From assembly GCA_023416735.1 (NCBI GenBank), contig JAEZGX010000021.1, positions 1 to 47,794 of the forward strand: a DNA stretch of 47,794 bases. The letters are read 5' to 3'. Of this stretch, positions 14,051-22,522 are shown in pieces (position 1 is the stretch's first letter; every line of letters begins with the position of its first letter). This stretch comes from Verrucomicrobiota bacterium. GTDB taxonomy: Bacteria > Verrucomicrobiota > Verrucomicrobiia > Opitutales > Opitutaceae. A program made the translations under genes and the position numbers. The notes beneath the pieces are model-generated. The model did no database searches and was not told the origin of the DNA. It was given only the letters and a program-made list of their open reading frames with translations.

Positions 14051-14809
14051 AGAAACAGTGAGTTGAGCAGCCCGATCCTGGCCGGATTATATCCCGGGAT
14101 CGCACAACAGGTCGCGATACGTGGACGGAAGCGGAAACGAGATCGAGCGGGACGGGCTCAAGGGCAGAAAGCTGGAGGAGCGCAAACGCTGGACAGCTGC
14201 ACTTACAAAAACCAGCAAAATTCATCCGTCTTCTATATTTTTCTCGGGCGTTCACTATAAACACTTGTCCTTCACGTCCCCGGCTGCGGCCGTAAGGTCA
14301 CTTACATGGCCTCGTAATCACGTCCCGCGCTGACGTTTAACCCGCCTTCAACCGCGACCGTGTCGCCCTCCAGCCGTGTTACCGTGGTTTCCACCGCCAC
14401 GCTTTTTCTCATCACGACTCTCGCAGTCCGCCTCCCGCTTCTTTTCACCAGCGAAATCGGCGCGGCCGGCGTGCTGCTGCTGGAATGCTGGCAGGCATTG
14501 ACGGTCTTCGTCGCCGCCGCGATCGCGGCCGCCGCTCCTCTCTTTGCCGCACCGGGACGAAGAATGACGAGACGCCGCAAGTGCGGCAGCACCGGAAGCT
14601 GAAAGCTCATCCCCTCGATCGACTCACGCCTAAGCCAAAGCTGCGGGTCGTGTCCTTCGCGTGGGTTCGTGATTCAAATAAATGAATCCGCCTGAAGCAG
14701 CATAGCTGCAGAGAACTCGTATCATCGGCGAAACCCCGATACTGCGGCTCCGCGTCTTCGCCCGCTCTTTATATTTTCGCAGTCCTTCCCGCGCGTCAGA
14801 CTTCCACGC
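14051..14809. other. intergenic region, possible gene remnants
   Basis: Positions 14167-14224 hold copy 3 of repeat family A. Between 14360 and 14602 the plus strand has a frame with two hydrophobic stretches (ATLFLITTLAVRLPLLFT and ALTVFVAAAIAAAAPLFAA). It could encode a small membrane protein or be a remnant, but there is no homology I recognise and an overlapping minus frame of similar length exists. I do not call a gene. Confidence 0.4.
14167..14224 (+). repeat. intergenic repeat family A, copy 3
   Basis: GAAAGCTGGAGGAGCGCAAA, then CGCTGGACAGCTGCACTTAC, then a CAAAAACCAGCAAAATTC tail. It is diverged but collinear with the copies at 621 and 3251. Confidence 0.6.
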
Positions 14810-15730
14810 GTGTTGAACCCCGCCTCCTACTTTTCAGGCATCCAAAAGCGGCTGCTGGAACGCCGACTGCGGCGCGACCCCAATCTTCGGGGCGCGGTCG
14901 CCTTCCCGCCCGGACACTTCTACTCGCCCCTGCTTGATCTGCGTAATGTCCAGGCTGATACAGGCGCTCCCTTCGACGGGCCCGAATATTGGGAACACAT
15001 CGACCTTCGCCCAAGCCCTCAGCGCTCGTTTTACGAAGAGCTTCTTTCGAGTTTTCCACCCCTGCCTTTTCCCACCCATCGAACGCCGGAATTCCGCTTT
15101 TATTCCGAAAACGATTGGTTTGGTCCTTCCGACGCCTTCGTCCTCTCCGCGTTGCTGCGCAAAGAACAACCGCGCCGCATCATCGAAATCGGTTCAGGTT
15201 TCTCCTCGGCGGTGATGCTCGACACCCTGGACCGCATGGGCGCCTCCGCCGTGCTGACGTTCATCGAACCCCATCCCGAACGCCTGCACGCACTCCTTTC
15301 GGAAAAGGACAAAGCGATGACCACGATCCTGCCGCAGCCCGCGCAGGAAGTTTCATTGTCGGTGTTCGATCAACTCGAAGCTCACGACCTGCTCTTCATC
15401 GACTCCTCTCATGTGTGCAAAATCGGCAGCGACGTCGCGCACATCCTGTTGCGCATCGTTCCGCGGTTGAAGCCGGGCGTGCTCGTCCACTTCCACGATA
15501 TTTTCTACCCGTTTTCTTATCCGACGAAATGGATTCGTGAAGGCCGTGCGTGGAACGAATCTTTGTTTCTGCGCGCGTTTCTTGTTGGCAATTCCCAGTT
15601 CGAGATCGTCGCGTTCAATGCCTTGGCGAAACATTCATTCCCCGAGATTTTCCGCGACCGCTTTCCGGACTTCTTAAAAGCAGCCGGCTCGAGCCTCTGG
15701 TTGCGATCGCGCGAACGGGTGCACGACTGA
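14810..15730 (+). CDS. class I SAM-dependent methyltransferase
   Basis: This 306-residue protein probably starts at GTG 14810. Motif I of class I methyltransferases is RIIEIGSGFSSAVMLDTL (about residues 123-140), followed by LTFIEPHPERL with the acidic residue that binds the ribose, and LLFIDSSHVCKIGSD, typical of the Methyltransf_24/O-methyltransferase group. The substrate is unknown; relatives act on sugars, lipids or natural products. The gene is convergent with methylglyoxal synthase, with 26 bases between them. An alternative start could lie further in. Confidence 0.82.
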   Translation: MLNPASYFSGIQKRLLERRLRRDPNLRGAVAFPPGHFYSPLLDLRNVQADTGAPFDGPEYWEHIDLRPSPQRSFYEELLSSFPPLPFPTHRTPEFRFYSENDWFGPSDAFVLSALLRKEQPRRIIEIGSGFSSAVMLDTLDRMGASAVLTFIEPHPERLHALLSEKDKAMTTILPQPAQEVSLSVFDQLEAHDLLFIDSSHVCKIGSDVAHILLRIVPRLKPGVLVHFHDIFYPFSYPTKWIREGRAWNESLFLRAFLVGNSQFEIVAFNALAKHSFPEIFRDRFPDFLKAAGSSLWLRSRERVHD

Positions 15731-15756
15731 CGCGTCAGATCGCCCCCCGATCGCCG

Positions 15757-16266
15757 TTAGTTGCGCAGTTTTGCTCCGGCGATCGGCACGGGTGGCGCGT
15801 CCACCCCGGGGACTTTGCGCTTTCGATACACGTCGTAATCCGGGATGAGCCGATCGTAGGCCGTATCCATCAGCGGCGATGAAATGACAAAGTCAGCCGT
15901 CGCACGATCGCACGCAGTAGGGACGTTCCACACGACCGCCATCCGCAGCAGCGCCTTCACATCGGGATCGTGCGGCTGCTGTTCCAGCGGATCCCAGAAG
16001 AAGATGAGAAAATCGATTTCCCCCTCCACGATCTTCGCGCCGATCTGCTGGTCGCCACCAAGCGGGCCGCTCTGCAGCTTCTTGATCGGAAACCCGAGTT
16101 CTTTCTCGAGCAGGAGCCCCGTGGTGCCCGTCGCAAACACACTGTGCCGCGAAAGCGTGCCGCGATTGAACTTCGCCCACTCGACGAGCGTGGCCTTCAT
16201 GTTGTCGTGGGCGACGAGCGCGATCTTCTTCTTCGCGCCCATCGGAAGCTTTTTATAAGTGCTCAT
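15757..16266 (-). CDS. mgsA: methylglyoxal synthase
   Basis: This 169-residue cytoplasmic enzyme converts dihydroxyacetone phosphate to methylglyoxal and phosphate, bypassing lower glycolysis. The signature is clear: KKKIALVAHDNMKATLVEW near the N-terminus, FATGTTGLLLE for phosphate binding, SGPLGGDQQIGAKI with the catalytic Asp at residue 72, and DFLIFFWDPLEQQPHDPDVK. The ATG was chosen at MSTYKKLPMG because the family begins only a few residues before the first strand. Length is slightly above that of the E. coli enzyme (about 150). Confidence 0.95.
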   Translation of the reverse strand: MSTYKKLPMGAKKKIALVAHDNMKATLVEWAKFNRGTLSRHSVFATGTTGLLLEKELGFPIKKLQSGPLGGDQQIGAKIVEGEIDFLIFFWDPLEQQPHDPDVKALLRMAVVWNVPTACDRATADFVISSPLMDTAYDRLIPDYDVYRKRKVPGVDAPPVPIAGAKLRN

Positions 16267-16620
16267 GCTGGGATCTCGAGAGCAACGATCCCATCCGATC
16301 CGTTCGCCGCACGCAACCTCGCGCGTGAACCAGGATCTGGCGCACTGCACCGCGATGCCGTCGCCGCAGCCAATCGTGCGGCGCGCCGATCCACCTCAAG
16401 CGAACGTTCCCGGCAACAGAACCGACGTGAGCGTTTGCTAGTTCAACACGCATGCCGCGTCGCTCGATCCATGAATCACATAAACTACAATTCCGCGATC
16501 GAGCCATAATCGACGCTATAGGCGCCCATATTATTAATGCCCAAGACTTGTCACATCTAGGTCCCTTTGTTCGAACTACCCGCAGCTCAAAGCGATCCCA
16601 CATTCGTTGCGCCTTTGCTT
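16267..16620. other. intergenic region
   Basis: About 350 bases separate the divergent methylglyoxal synthase and channel genes. No gene, repeat or clear promoter was recognised. Confidence 0.4.
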
Positions 16621-17376
16621 ATGAACCCCATCCCAGCTGCTCAACACCCCGAAGAGGTCGGTCCGTTCCAGTTCGTTGTGCTCGTGCTTTCGCTCGTCGT
16701 TCTGGCCATTCTTGTAATGGAGACCGTCGTCGTCGTGCCCGCCGAAGTTTCGGCCCTCCTAGACGGGATCGATAACTTCGTCTGTCTTGTCCTGCTTATC
16801 GATTTCCTGATCCGCTTTCGTCGAGCTCCCGCCAAATGGCACTTCATGCGATGGGCTTGGATCGATCTCATCGCCAGCATTCCCACTCTGGAGATATTTC
16901 GTCTTGGTCGGCTTGTTCGGATCTTCCGTGTTTTGCGAATGCTCCGAGGCGTGCGACTCGTGCACCGGCTGGTGACAACCATCTTCCGCAGCCGGATCCG
17001 AGGTGGACTCGCCATGGTTGGCCTCACCGTCTTTCTCATGCTGTCCTTTTCGTCGATCTCGATCCTCATCCTTGAACAAGGACCGGACGCGACGATTACG
17101 ACGGCCGGCGACGCGATTTGATGGAGTGTGGCCACACTCACGACCGTCGGCTACGGCGATCTCTATCCAGTGACTGTTGAAGGACGACTTCTTGCGGCGA
17201 TACTGATGTTTTCAGGGCTCGGGTTGTTCGGCACGATCAGCGGAATCACTGCGTCGCTTTTCGTTGGCGCGCCGGATGAAGATGAGGCGATGGAGCTACT
17301 CACCCGTGAGATCCGTCAGCTCCGCGCAGAACTCAGCTCGCAACAATCGGACCGCTTGCCCGACACTTGCCTTTGA
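16621..17376 (+). pseudogene. voltage-gated-type K+ channel with in-frame TGA in the pore helix
   Basis: Read through one TGA, this is a 250-residue ion channel with a voltage-sensor-like part: S1 at about 17-34, an S4-like FRLGRLVRIFRVLRMLRGVR with regularly spaced Arg, and S5 at about 130-150. The pore helix and selectivity filter read VATLTTVGYGDLYPVT, and a final helix and short cytoplasmic coil (LTREIRQLRAELSSQQ) follow. TGA at 17119-17121 occupies codon 167, right before the TGG of W-S-V-A-T-L. Relatives have two Trp here (W-W), so TGG to TGA is the simplest explanation. The truncated product lacks the filter. A pseudogene, a sequencing error or readthrough are all possible. An upstream TTG (16567) is a less likely start. 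Confidence 0.85.
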
Positions 17377-17456
17377 CGAGCACCGTTATCGCATCCGTTC
17401 TTTCGAAGCGCCGCCCGCTCCGGTGTTCGCGGTTTTTAGGCGAACTCGGGCGCTGA

Positions 17457-17486
17457 AAAGCCCCGGCTTGCGGGCCAGGGCTTTCC
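17457..17486. terminator. terminator-like hairpin between convergent genes
   Basis: AAAGCCC (17457-17463) and GGGCTTT (17478-17484) pair around a 14-base GC-rich loop. It sits between the channel gene and the convergent SDR gene. Confidence 0.5.
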
Positions 17487-17527
17487 GTTTACCGCCGTAG
17501 CGAACGGTTCAATCTCCGCACGTCGTT

Positions 17528-18385
17528 TCAAGAAGCGAAGTCGGTCGACACCGCCATCGCGCGATGCTCCTCGAGCATCTGGCGGAAGGCCTCCACCTTT
17601 TGTTCGGCCAGTCGAAGTGCGTCGCTTCCCAGCACGAGGTGCAAGGGCGGCGTCGGCATCGTCGCAACGTTCATCAGCACGTCCGCCAACTTGTCGGGAT
17701 CGCCTGGCTGGTTGCCGTTGATCCCGCCGCTCACGTGCTGCTCAACCAGATCGTGAGCGGCCTTGTAATCCGCGATCGGCGCGGCCGGCACCGCGGGCGA
17801 GCCCGCGGCGAGAAACTCCGTGCGGAAATAGCCCGGATAAACGCAGGTGACATTCACACCCATCCCGGCGAGATCGGCGTGCAGCCCTTCGCTGAGGCCG
17901 GCAACCGCGAACTTCGTCGCACAGTAAACGCCAAAGCCCGGGAATGCGCCGGTGATGCCGCCAATCGATGCGATGTTGAAAACGTGGCCCGCGCGCCGCT
18001 GACGAAGATGCGGCAGCGTCGCACGCACCACGTTCAGCAGGCCGAAGACATTGACGTCGAAATTCGCGCGCGCCTCGACGTCGCTGACTTCTTCCACGGC
18101 ACCGAACTGGCCATATCCGGCGTTGTTCACGACGACATCGAGTCCGCCGAAACGAGCGCTCGTTTCCTCCACTGCCCGCCGCACGCTCGTCTCGTCGCCG
18201 AGATCGACTTGAAGCGGCAGAATGCCGTCGCCGAATTTTTCGACGAGACTGCTTTTCGAACGCGAAGTGACGGCCACTTTCGCGCCGGCTTTTGCGAGGC
18301 GTTGCGCCAGGCGTAGTCCAATCCCCTTGGATCCGCCCGTGATGAACCAGATGCTGTCTTTGATGGAGGTGATGTGGTTATTCAT
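17528..18385 (-). CDS. short-chain dehydrogenase/reductase
   Basis: This 285-residue cytoplasmic oxidoreductase has the classical SDR pattern: cofactor motif TGGSKGIG at residues 16-23, basic AVTSRSKSSL after strand two (favouring NADP), NNAG at 86-89, catalytic S139, Y153 and K157 (YCATK), and the later CVYPGYFRTEF. The start at MNNHITSIKD matches the family N-terminus, and a Met seven codons upstream is less likely. It is divergent from the AraC-type regulator with about 90 bases between, so that regulator probably controls it. Substrate unknown. Confidence 0.92.
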   Translation of the reverse strand: MNNHITSIKDSIWFITGGSKGIGLRLAQRLAKAGAKVAVTSRSKSSLVEKFGDGILPLQVDLGDETSVRRAVEETSARFGGLDVVVNNAGYGQFGAVEEVSDVEARANFDVNVFGLLNVVRATLPHLRQRRAGHVFNIASIGGITGAFPGFGVYCATKFAVAGLSEGLHADLAGMGVNVTCVYPGYFRTEFLAAGSPAVPAAPIADYKAAHDLVEQHVSGGINGNQPGDPDKLADVLMNVATMPTPPLHLVLGSDALRLAEQKVEAFRQMLEEHRAMAVSTDFAS

Positions 18386-18477
18386 GACGCCTCGATCATG
18401 CCACATCCGCCGCCGCAGGCGTTAGACCGGTTCGCCGGAAGCCTTGCCTAATCCTCCGGGCCGGCAGACTTTCGCGC

Positions 18478-19344
18478 ATGCAGGAGCTGATCGAGATCGC
18501 GAAACGCCATGCGCCCAAGGATGGGTTCATCTCCACGCTCCTTCCCAGTCTGGAAATCGTGCGCAGCGCGTCGCCTTCAGATCCGGTGCCCGCGGTGTAT
18601 CGCCCGTCGTTGTGTTACGTGCTGCAGGGCACGAAGGAAGTTTCCGTCGCAAGACGGCCTTATCGCTACAGCGGTGGCGACTATCTCGTTTCGTCCGTCG
18701 ACCTTCCCGTCACCGGAGAAATCATCGAAGCCACCCGCGGCCGGCCTTACCTCTGCCTGGTCATCTCCATCGAACCGTCGCTGGTCTATGACGTCCTCCA
18801 AGCCGCGCCCCTGCGCCTCCGCACCGATCTGCAGGAGGGTCTCTACATCGGTCGCGCCGGACCGGCTTTGACTGACGCCGTGTCGCGGCTGGTTCGTTGC
18901 CTCGACTCGAGCAGCGATTGCGCCGTTCTGGTTCCGGGGATCATGCGCGAGATCGTTTACCGTCTGCTCTCGACGCCGTTCGGTGCCATGATTGCCGACT
19001 TCGGCATGGCAGGCAGCCGGACGCAACGTATCACACGCGCCATTACGCATCTCAAAAATCATTTCGCCGAGCCGCTGCGCATGACCGATCTGGCCCGGCT
19101 CGCGGGCATGAGTGTATCCACATTTCACGAACACTTTCGCCAAATAACGACGTTGAGCCCGCTGCAATATCAGAAGATGCTTCGCCTGCAGGAAGCCCGG
19201 CGGCTGCTGGTATCGGATGGCGCGGGTGCAGCTGACATCGGCTTCCGTGTGGGCTACCAAAGCCCTTCTCAGTTCAGCCGCGAATACGCCCGTCTCTTCG
19301 GTCATCCACCTTCGGTCGACCTGCGCGAGCGGATGACCGCTTAA
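18478..19344 (+). CDS. AraC-family transcriptional regulator
   Basis: This 288-residue protein has an N-terminal AraC_N-type cupin region (residues about 15-160, with SLCYVLQGTKEVSVARRPYR and GDYLVSSVDLPVTGEI). Two helix-turn-helix motifs follow: LRMTDLARLAGMSVSTFHEH with FR, and AADIGFRVGYQSPSQFSREY. The C-terminal ARLFGHPPS is typical of the family. It most likely regulates the divergent SDR gene and itself in response to a small molecule. AraC_N regulators are often paired with reductases that detoxify aldehydes, but that link is not shown here. Confidence 0.93.
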   Translation: MQELIEIAKRHAPKDGFISTLLPSLEIVRSASPSDPVPAVYRPSLCYVLQGTKEVSVARRPYRYSGGDYLVSSVDLPVTGEIIEATRGRPYLCLVISIEPSLVYDVLQAAPLRLRTDLQEGLYIGRAGPALTDAVSRLVRCLDSSSDCAVLVPGIMREIVYRLLSTPFGAMIADFGMAGSRTQRITRAITHLKNHFAEPLRMTDLARLAGMSVSTFHEHFRQITTLSPLQYQKMLRLQEARRLLVSDGAGAADIGFRVGYQSPSQFSREYARLFGHPPSVDLRERMTA

Positions 19345-19727
19345 CTTCCGATTCGGTTCTATCTTACCGACGCGCGCCCGACCCCGCCGGCCGTGCAGAG
19401 AGCGACGGTAAGCGCATATCTTTTTCCCCACACGGTGCCCGATGCGTGCAAGCGGCTCGGTTATCCGGCCGCCGTCCGCTCGCCGCAGCTCATCGAAATA
19501 CCCCATGACTGTGATTTCCTTAGACGGGGGCTCTGCCTTTGTCCAAAAGAGCGCGGTTCTCCTAGGGCTCCTCGCGGCGGGTGTTGTCGCCTCCGGTCGA
19601 AATCGCGGGGCGCCGCGGTTCACGTCCCCCTCGGGCTTTGACTACAAGCTCGACTGGGATCAACGCCCACAGCGCGACCTCTTCGCCCCCTGATAGGCCG
19701 ACGCGGCTCAGCGGACTAGCATCAGCC
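19345..19727. other. intergenic region
   Basis: About 380 bases without a supported gene or recognisable repeat. It presumably contains the promoter of the following PEP-CTERM gene. Confidence 0.4.
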
Positions 19728-20441
19728 ATGCAACCTCAACGTTGGTTCTGTTTCCTCGCGTTCGGATTGGGACTGCTCTCCTTCGTCACTCTTCCCGCTC
19801 GAGCACAGCTCGTGCACCTCGCGTTTCGCGACGCGAACAGCTTCGTCAACTTCAAGGCCGACGACATCAACATCCCCTGGAACCAGACTGCGGGCACAAT
19901 CACTCGCCTCGATATTTTCTACGATCTCTCCACCGCGGTGAATGACGGCGAGGGCAACTACACCTTCAACGATCCGACGCGCAATGTCTGGCGGACGGAG
20001 GTGCGGCATGACGGCGAACTCGGCACCTTCGAGATCATCCGTCCGCTCGACAGCCTCACAGTGTGGCAAGACAGCTTCATGTTCATTCACAACGTCGACG
20101 ACGGGGTCGTATGGGAAGTAGCCGAGTTCACGCTCAACTACACGGGCGCCGGCGCGACGCCTTATATGCTTCCCGTTCCGCCGCTCGAGGTGACGCAAAC
20201 CCACTTTTTCATTCACGGCACCGATTCATTTTTCGACGTCCCCCATATGGGTGAAGCCTTCGGCAGCGCGAGCTTCGCCCAGGCCACGGCCCGGTTCGTG
20301 GGCCGCGTAGATTTCTATCCAGTCCCGGAGCCCTCGACGTATGCGCTCGCCGGAGTGGCGCTCGCGTTCGCCTCGATCCTCCTTTCCCGCCGCCGCCGTG
20401 CCGCGACAACCGTCTCGAGCGCACACCCGGCCCGCGCTTAA
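19728..20441 (+). CDS. PEP-CTERM sorting domain protein
   Basis: This 237-residue exported protein starts at MQPQRWFCFLAFGLGLLSFV, a signal peptide ending near ARAQ. The body is beta-rich (FKADDINIPWNQTAGTI, FEIIRPLDSLTVWQDSF) with no enzyme motif. The sorting signal is VPEPSTYALAGVALAFASIL then SRRRRAATTV, followed by a longer tail than in the other copies. An earlier in-frame start would add about 49 Arg/Ser-rich residues ahead of the signal peptide and is rejected. It stands apart from the PEP-CTERM island near the left end. Confidence 0.83.
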   Translation: MQPQRWFCFLAFGLGLLSFVTLPARAQLVHLAFRDANSFVNFKADDINIPWNQTAGTITRLDIFYDLSTAVNDGEGNYTFNDPTRNVWRTEVRHDGELGTFEIIRPLDSLTVWQDSFMFIHNVDDGVVWEVAEFTLNYTGAGATPYMLPVPPLEVTQTHFFIHGTDSFFDVPHMGEAFGSASFAQATARFVGRVDFYPVPEPSTYALAGVALAFASILLSRRRRAATTVSSAHPARA

Positions 20442-20497
20442 GAAGCATCGGAGTCCATCGTGTTCACCCCGCCACCTCGTGTGACCTCGGGTTCACT

Positions 20498-20520
20498 CGT
20501 GGTTGGCTCGTTCAACCACG
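20498..20520 (-). terminator. hairpin directly after the SnoaL-like gene stop
   Basis: CGTGGTTG and CAACCACG pair around a 7-base loop, one base from the minus-strand stop codon. There is no T run, so it may work as a 3' stabilising structure or a REP-like repeat rather than an intrinsic terminator. Confidence 0.5.
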
Positions 20521-21027
20521 TCACTGCCCCGGCAGAATCGGCATGCTCTCCGTATTCTGCGACGCGATGACCAGCCACTTCCCGTTCCGCTTCTCGACCA
20601 CCCAGGTGAAGATTCCGTTGCGAGGCTCGCCATGTTTCACGTGGCGCACGCGATCTCCCGTCGTTGACCATAATACGCGCTGAATCGCCAGGTCGGGGCG
20701 AATGAACTTCACGTGCGTCTCACGCGTAGTCCACCGACTCTCGGTGAACAACGTCGTGAACATCCGCGCATGCGCTTCTTTGAATTGCGCGTGGCCTTTC
20801 ATCCAGCCTCTCGGACCGAGCACGGTTACAAAGTCGACGTCTTCCGCGAGCAGAGCCGTCAACGCCTCCGCGTCTCGCCTGTTCCAGGCATCCTGCCACT
20901 TCGTGCCAAGTTCCTTGATCGCCGCTTCGTCAGCGATGCGATCCGCGTCGGCTGCGAATACCCGCGGAATCCCAACAATCAACGCTGCCAGAGCAGCGAC
21001 CGCCATTGCCCGATGGAGTGTCTTCAT
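20521..21027 (-). CDS. secreted SnoaL-like / DUF4440 protein
   Basis: This 168-residue protein has a signal peptide (MKTLHRAMAVAALAALIVG, cleavage near FAADA) and a single alpha+beta-barrel domain of the NTF2/SnoaL type. Helix one is ELGTKWQDAWNRRDAEALTA, then LLAEDVDFVTVLG, and the C-terminal strand is FTWVVEKRNGKWLVIASQNT, a clear DUF4440 ending. The fold binds small ligands or acts as an isomerase or cyclase, and the actual role is unknown. The gene is followed by a hairpin at its stop codon and is transcribed away from the hydrolase gene upstream. Confidence 0.85.
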   Translation of the reverse strand: MKTLHRAMAVAALAALIVGIPRVFAADADRIADEAAIKELGTKWQDAWNRRDAEALTALLAEDVDFVTVLGPRGWMKGHAQFKEAHARMFTTLFTESRWTTRETHVKFIRPDLAIQRVLWSTTGDRVRHVKHGEPRNGIFTWVVEKRNGKWLVIASQNTESMPILPGQ

Positions 21028-21151
21028 GATTCATCCTTCGTTAACGAGGCTGCGGGCTGGACGAAGCAGGTCTGGCCGTGCTGCACCGCGTTGGCAATCG
21101 CGGGATATCTCCCCGATACCAACAAACTGAGCCAACGATGCTTCGTTCTTA

Positions 21152-22213
21152 TCAATTTTTATTCCACGGCGTGCGCTCATCCGACCGCTTCGTCGTCCAT
21201 GTCTGTTCGAAAAACTCGAACGCCAATTCAGCCACCTTCTGCATTTCGTCACGTCTCTGCTCCGGCGAGATAGGATTTATATAGTGTCCCCGCTCGCCGG
21301 CCACTTCCACCAACCTGGCGCCAGGTATGTGTTTCGCGAAATGCCGTGCATTCGCCTCCGCGGGCGCGATTCGATCTTCATCTCCGACAACAATGCACAC
21401 GGGCACGCCGATGTCGCTCAGCCCCGCCGCGAGAAACCCCGCTCCCATCGGCGGTGCCAGCGCAAACACCGCCTTGATCCGGTCATCGCGATACGATCGC
21501 TCCGCGCGTTTCACCGCTTCTTGTCCGCGCGGATCCGCTTCGGCAAATCGCACTCGCTCCGCAATCGCCTCCGCGAGAGCCGCGGGAGGCGGAGGCGAGT
21601 GCCGGCGAAGCGAATCGAGATCCAAACGAGCCCCGGCCAGCCAAAGCGCCGTCGTGCCGCCCAGCGAAAAACCGGCCGCAGCGACGCGATCCGGCGCCAC
21701 CGCCGCCGAGAATTGGGAATCGTCCCGGAGCCGAATCAACGCGAGCGAGAGATCGGCCGCACGTTCCCAACCAAAAAAATCGGTCAGCGTAGGCCCGGCC
21801 CGGTTCAACTCTTCCGCTTCGGTCCCGTTGTGATCGACGGCCGCCGTGATATAGCCTCGTTCGGCGAGGAAATACCCCAGCCAGATCATATCCGCCGCCC
21901 GGCCGCCCGAGCCGGGCGAAATCAGGATCAAGGGCCGCTGCTGCGACGCGCCTGCCAGACCCGCATCGCGCCACACGGCAACCGACTCGCCGTGGCAATC
22001 AACGAGTTCGCGCGTAGTGCCCGTCCCCGCCGGATACCAAATCGTCACCCGCACCGGCCGGGCTCCCGTGCCGGCCCAGTTGGTTCGTCCGGGATCTTCA
22101 AACTCGCGCGAAGTCACACCCACGTTCGTCGGCCCCGCCCACGCGTGCCCCCACAGAACTGCAGCGAACAAGCAGGCGCGGCCTGCGTTGAAGAATGAAT
22201 AGATCGGCGACAT
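21152..22213 (-). CDS. secreted alpha/beta hydrolase, PAF-acetylhydrolase-like
   Basis: This 353-residue enzyme starts at MSPIYSFFNA, which opens a signal peptide ending near WAGPTN. The N-terminal strand is RPVRVTIWYPAG; the oxyanion region is LILISPGSGG; nucleophile S183 is in AAAGFSLGGTTALW; the acid is in VVGDEDRIAP; and the catalytic His is in AGERGHYINPIS. The layout fits platelet-activating-factor acetylhydrolase and dienelactone-hydrolase-like exported enzymes. The substrate is not determined. A Met 33 codons upstream would place Arg-rich sequence before the signal peptide and is rejected. Confidence 0.85.
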   Translation of the reverse strand: MSPIYSFFNAGRACLFAAVLWGHAWAGPTNVGVTSREFEDPGRTNWAGTGARPVRVTIWYPAGTGTTRELVDCHGESVAVWRDAGLAGASQQRPLILISPGSGGRAADMIWLGYFLAERGYITAAVDHNGTEAEELNRAGPTLTDFFGWERAADLSLALIRLRDDSQFSAAVAPDRVAAAGFSLGGTTALWLAGARLDLDSLRRHSPPPPAALAEAIAERVRFAEADPRGQEAVKRAERSYRDDRIKAVFALAPPMGAGFLAAGLSDIGVPVCIVVGDEDRIAPAEANARHFAKHIPGARLVEVAGERGHYINPISPEQRRDEMQKVAELAFEFFEQTWTTKRSDERTPWNKN

Positions 22214-22522
22214 GATTTTCGAATTGCGCACAGAGTAACCAGGCTCGGCCTCCAGAGTTACAACGCCTCTGCCCAACATTTCCGCACGAGCGAACAGCAT
22301 CGCACGTCTCACTCGTAGGTCTTTTTAGGGGCTCGGAGTGTCCGAAACAAATTGCCCCTTTGTTTATGACGCGGCAGGGATACCAGCGTCAGCACAATTG
22401 TCTTACGGCAACCTACCCCAACTACCCCCTCATGAAGCCGCACGGTTTTGCTTCATTCATCGGCGCCAGGCGCTGTCGCATGGGGTGTCACCTCGGTTTC
22501 TCGTGCGCCCCCGGCGCACGCG
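22214..22522. other. leader of the TonB-dependent receptor gene
   Basis: About 310 bases with no gene supported. An ATG at 22432 opens a frame (MKPHGFASFIGARRC) that ends shortly after a run of eight A at 22530-22537. It is one frame off the receptor and could be its original N-terminus if a base was gained or lost in the A run. Confidence 0.35.

Noticed and set aside
14302..14610. Overlapping open frames on both strands, the plus one with two hydrophobic stretches
   Set aside because: Neither frame has a recognisable family or a clear start signal, and each is as long as the other, so I leave the region as unassigned.
15727..15738. Perfect 12-bp palindrome CTGACGCGTCAG between two convergent genes
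   Set aside because: It spans the stop of the methyltransferase gene, and a single short palindrome is expected by chance in DNA this GC-rich. No role is implied.
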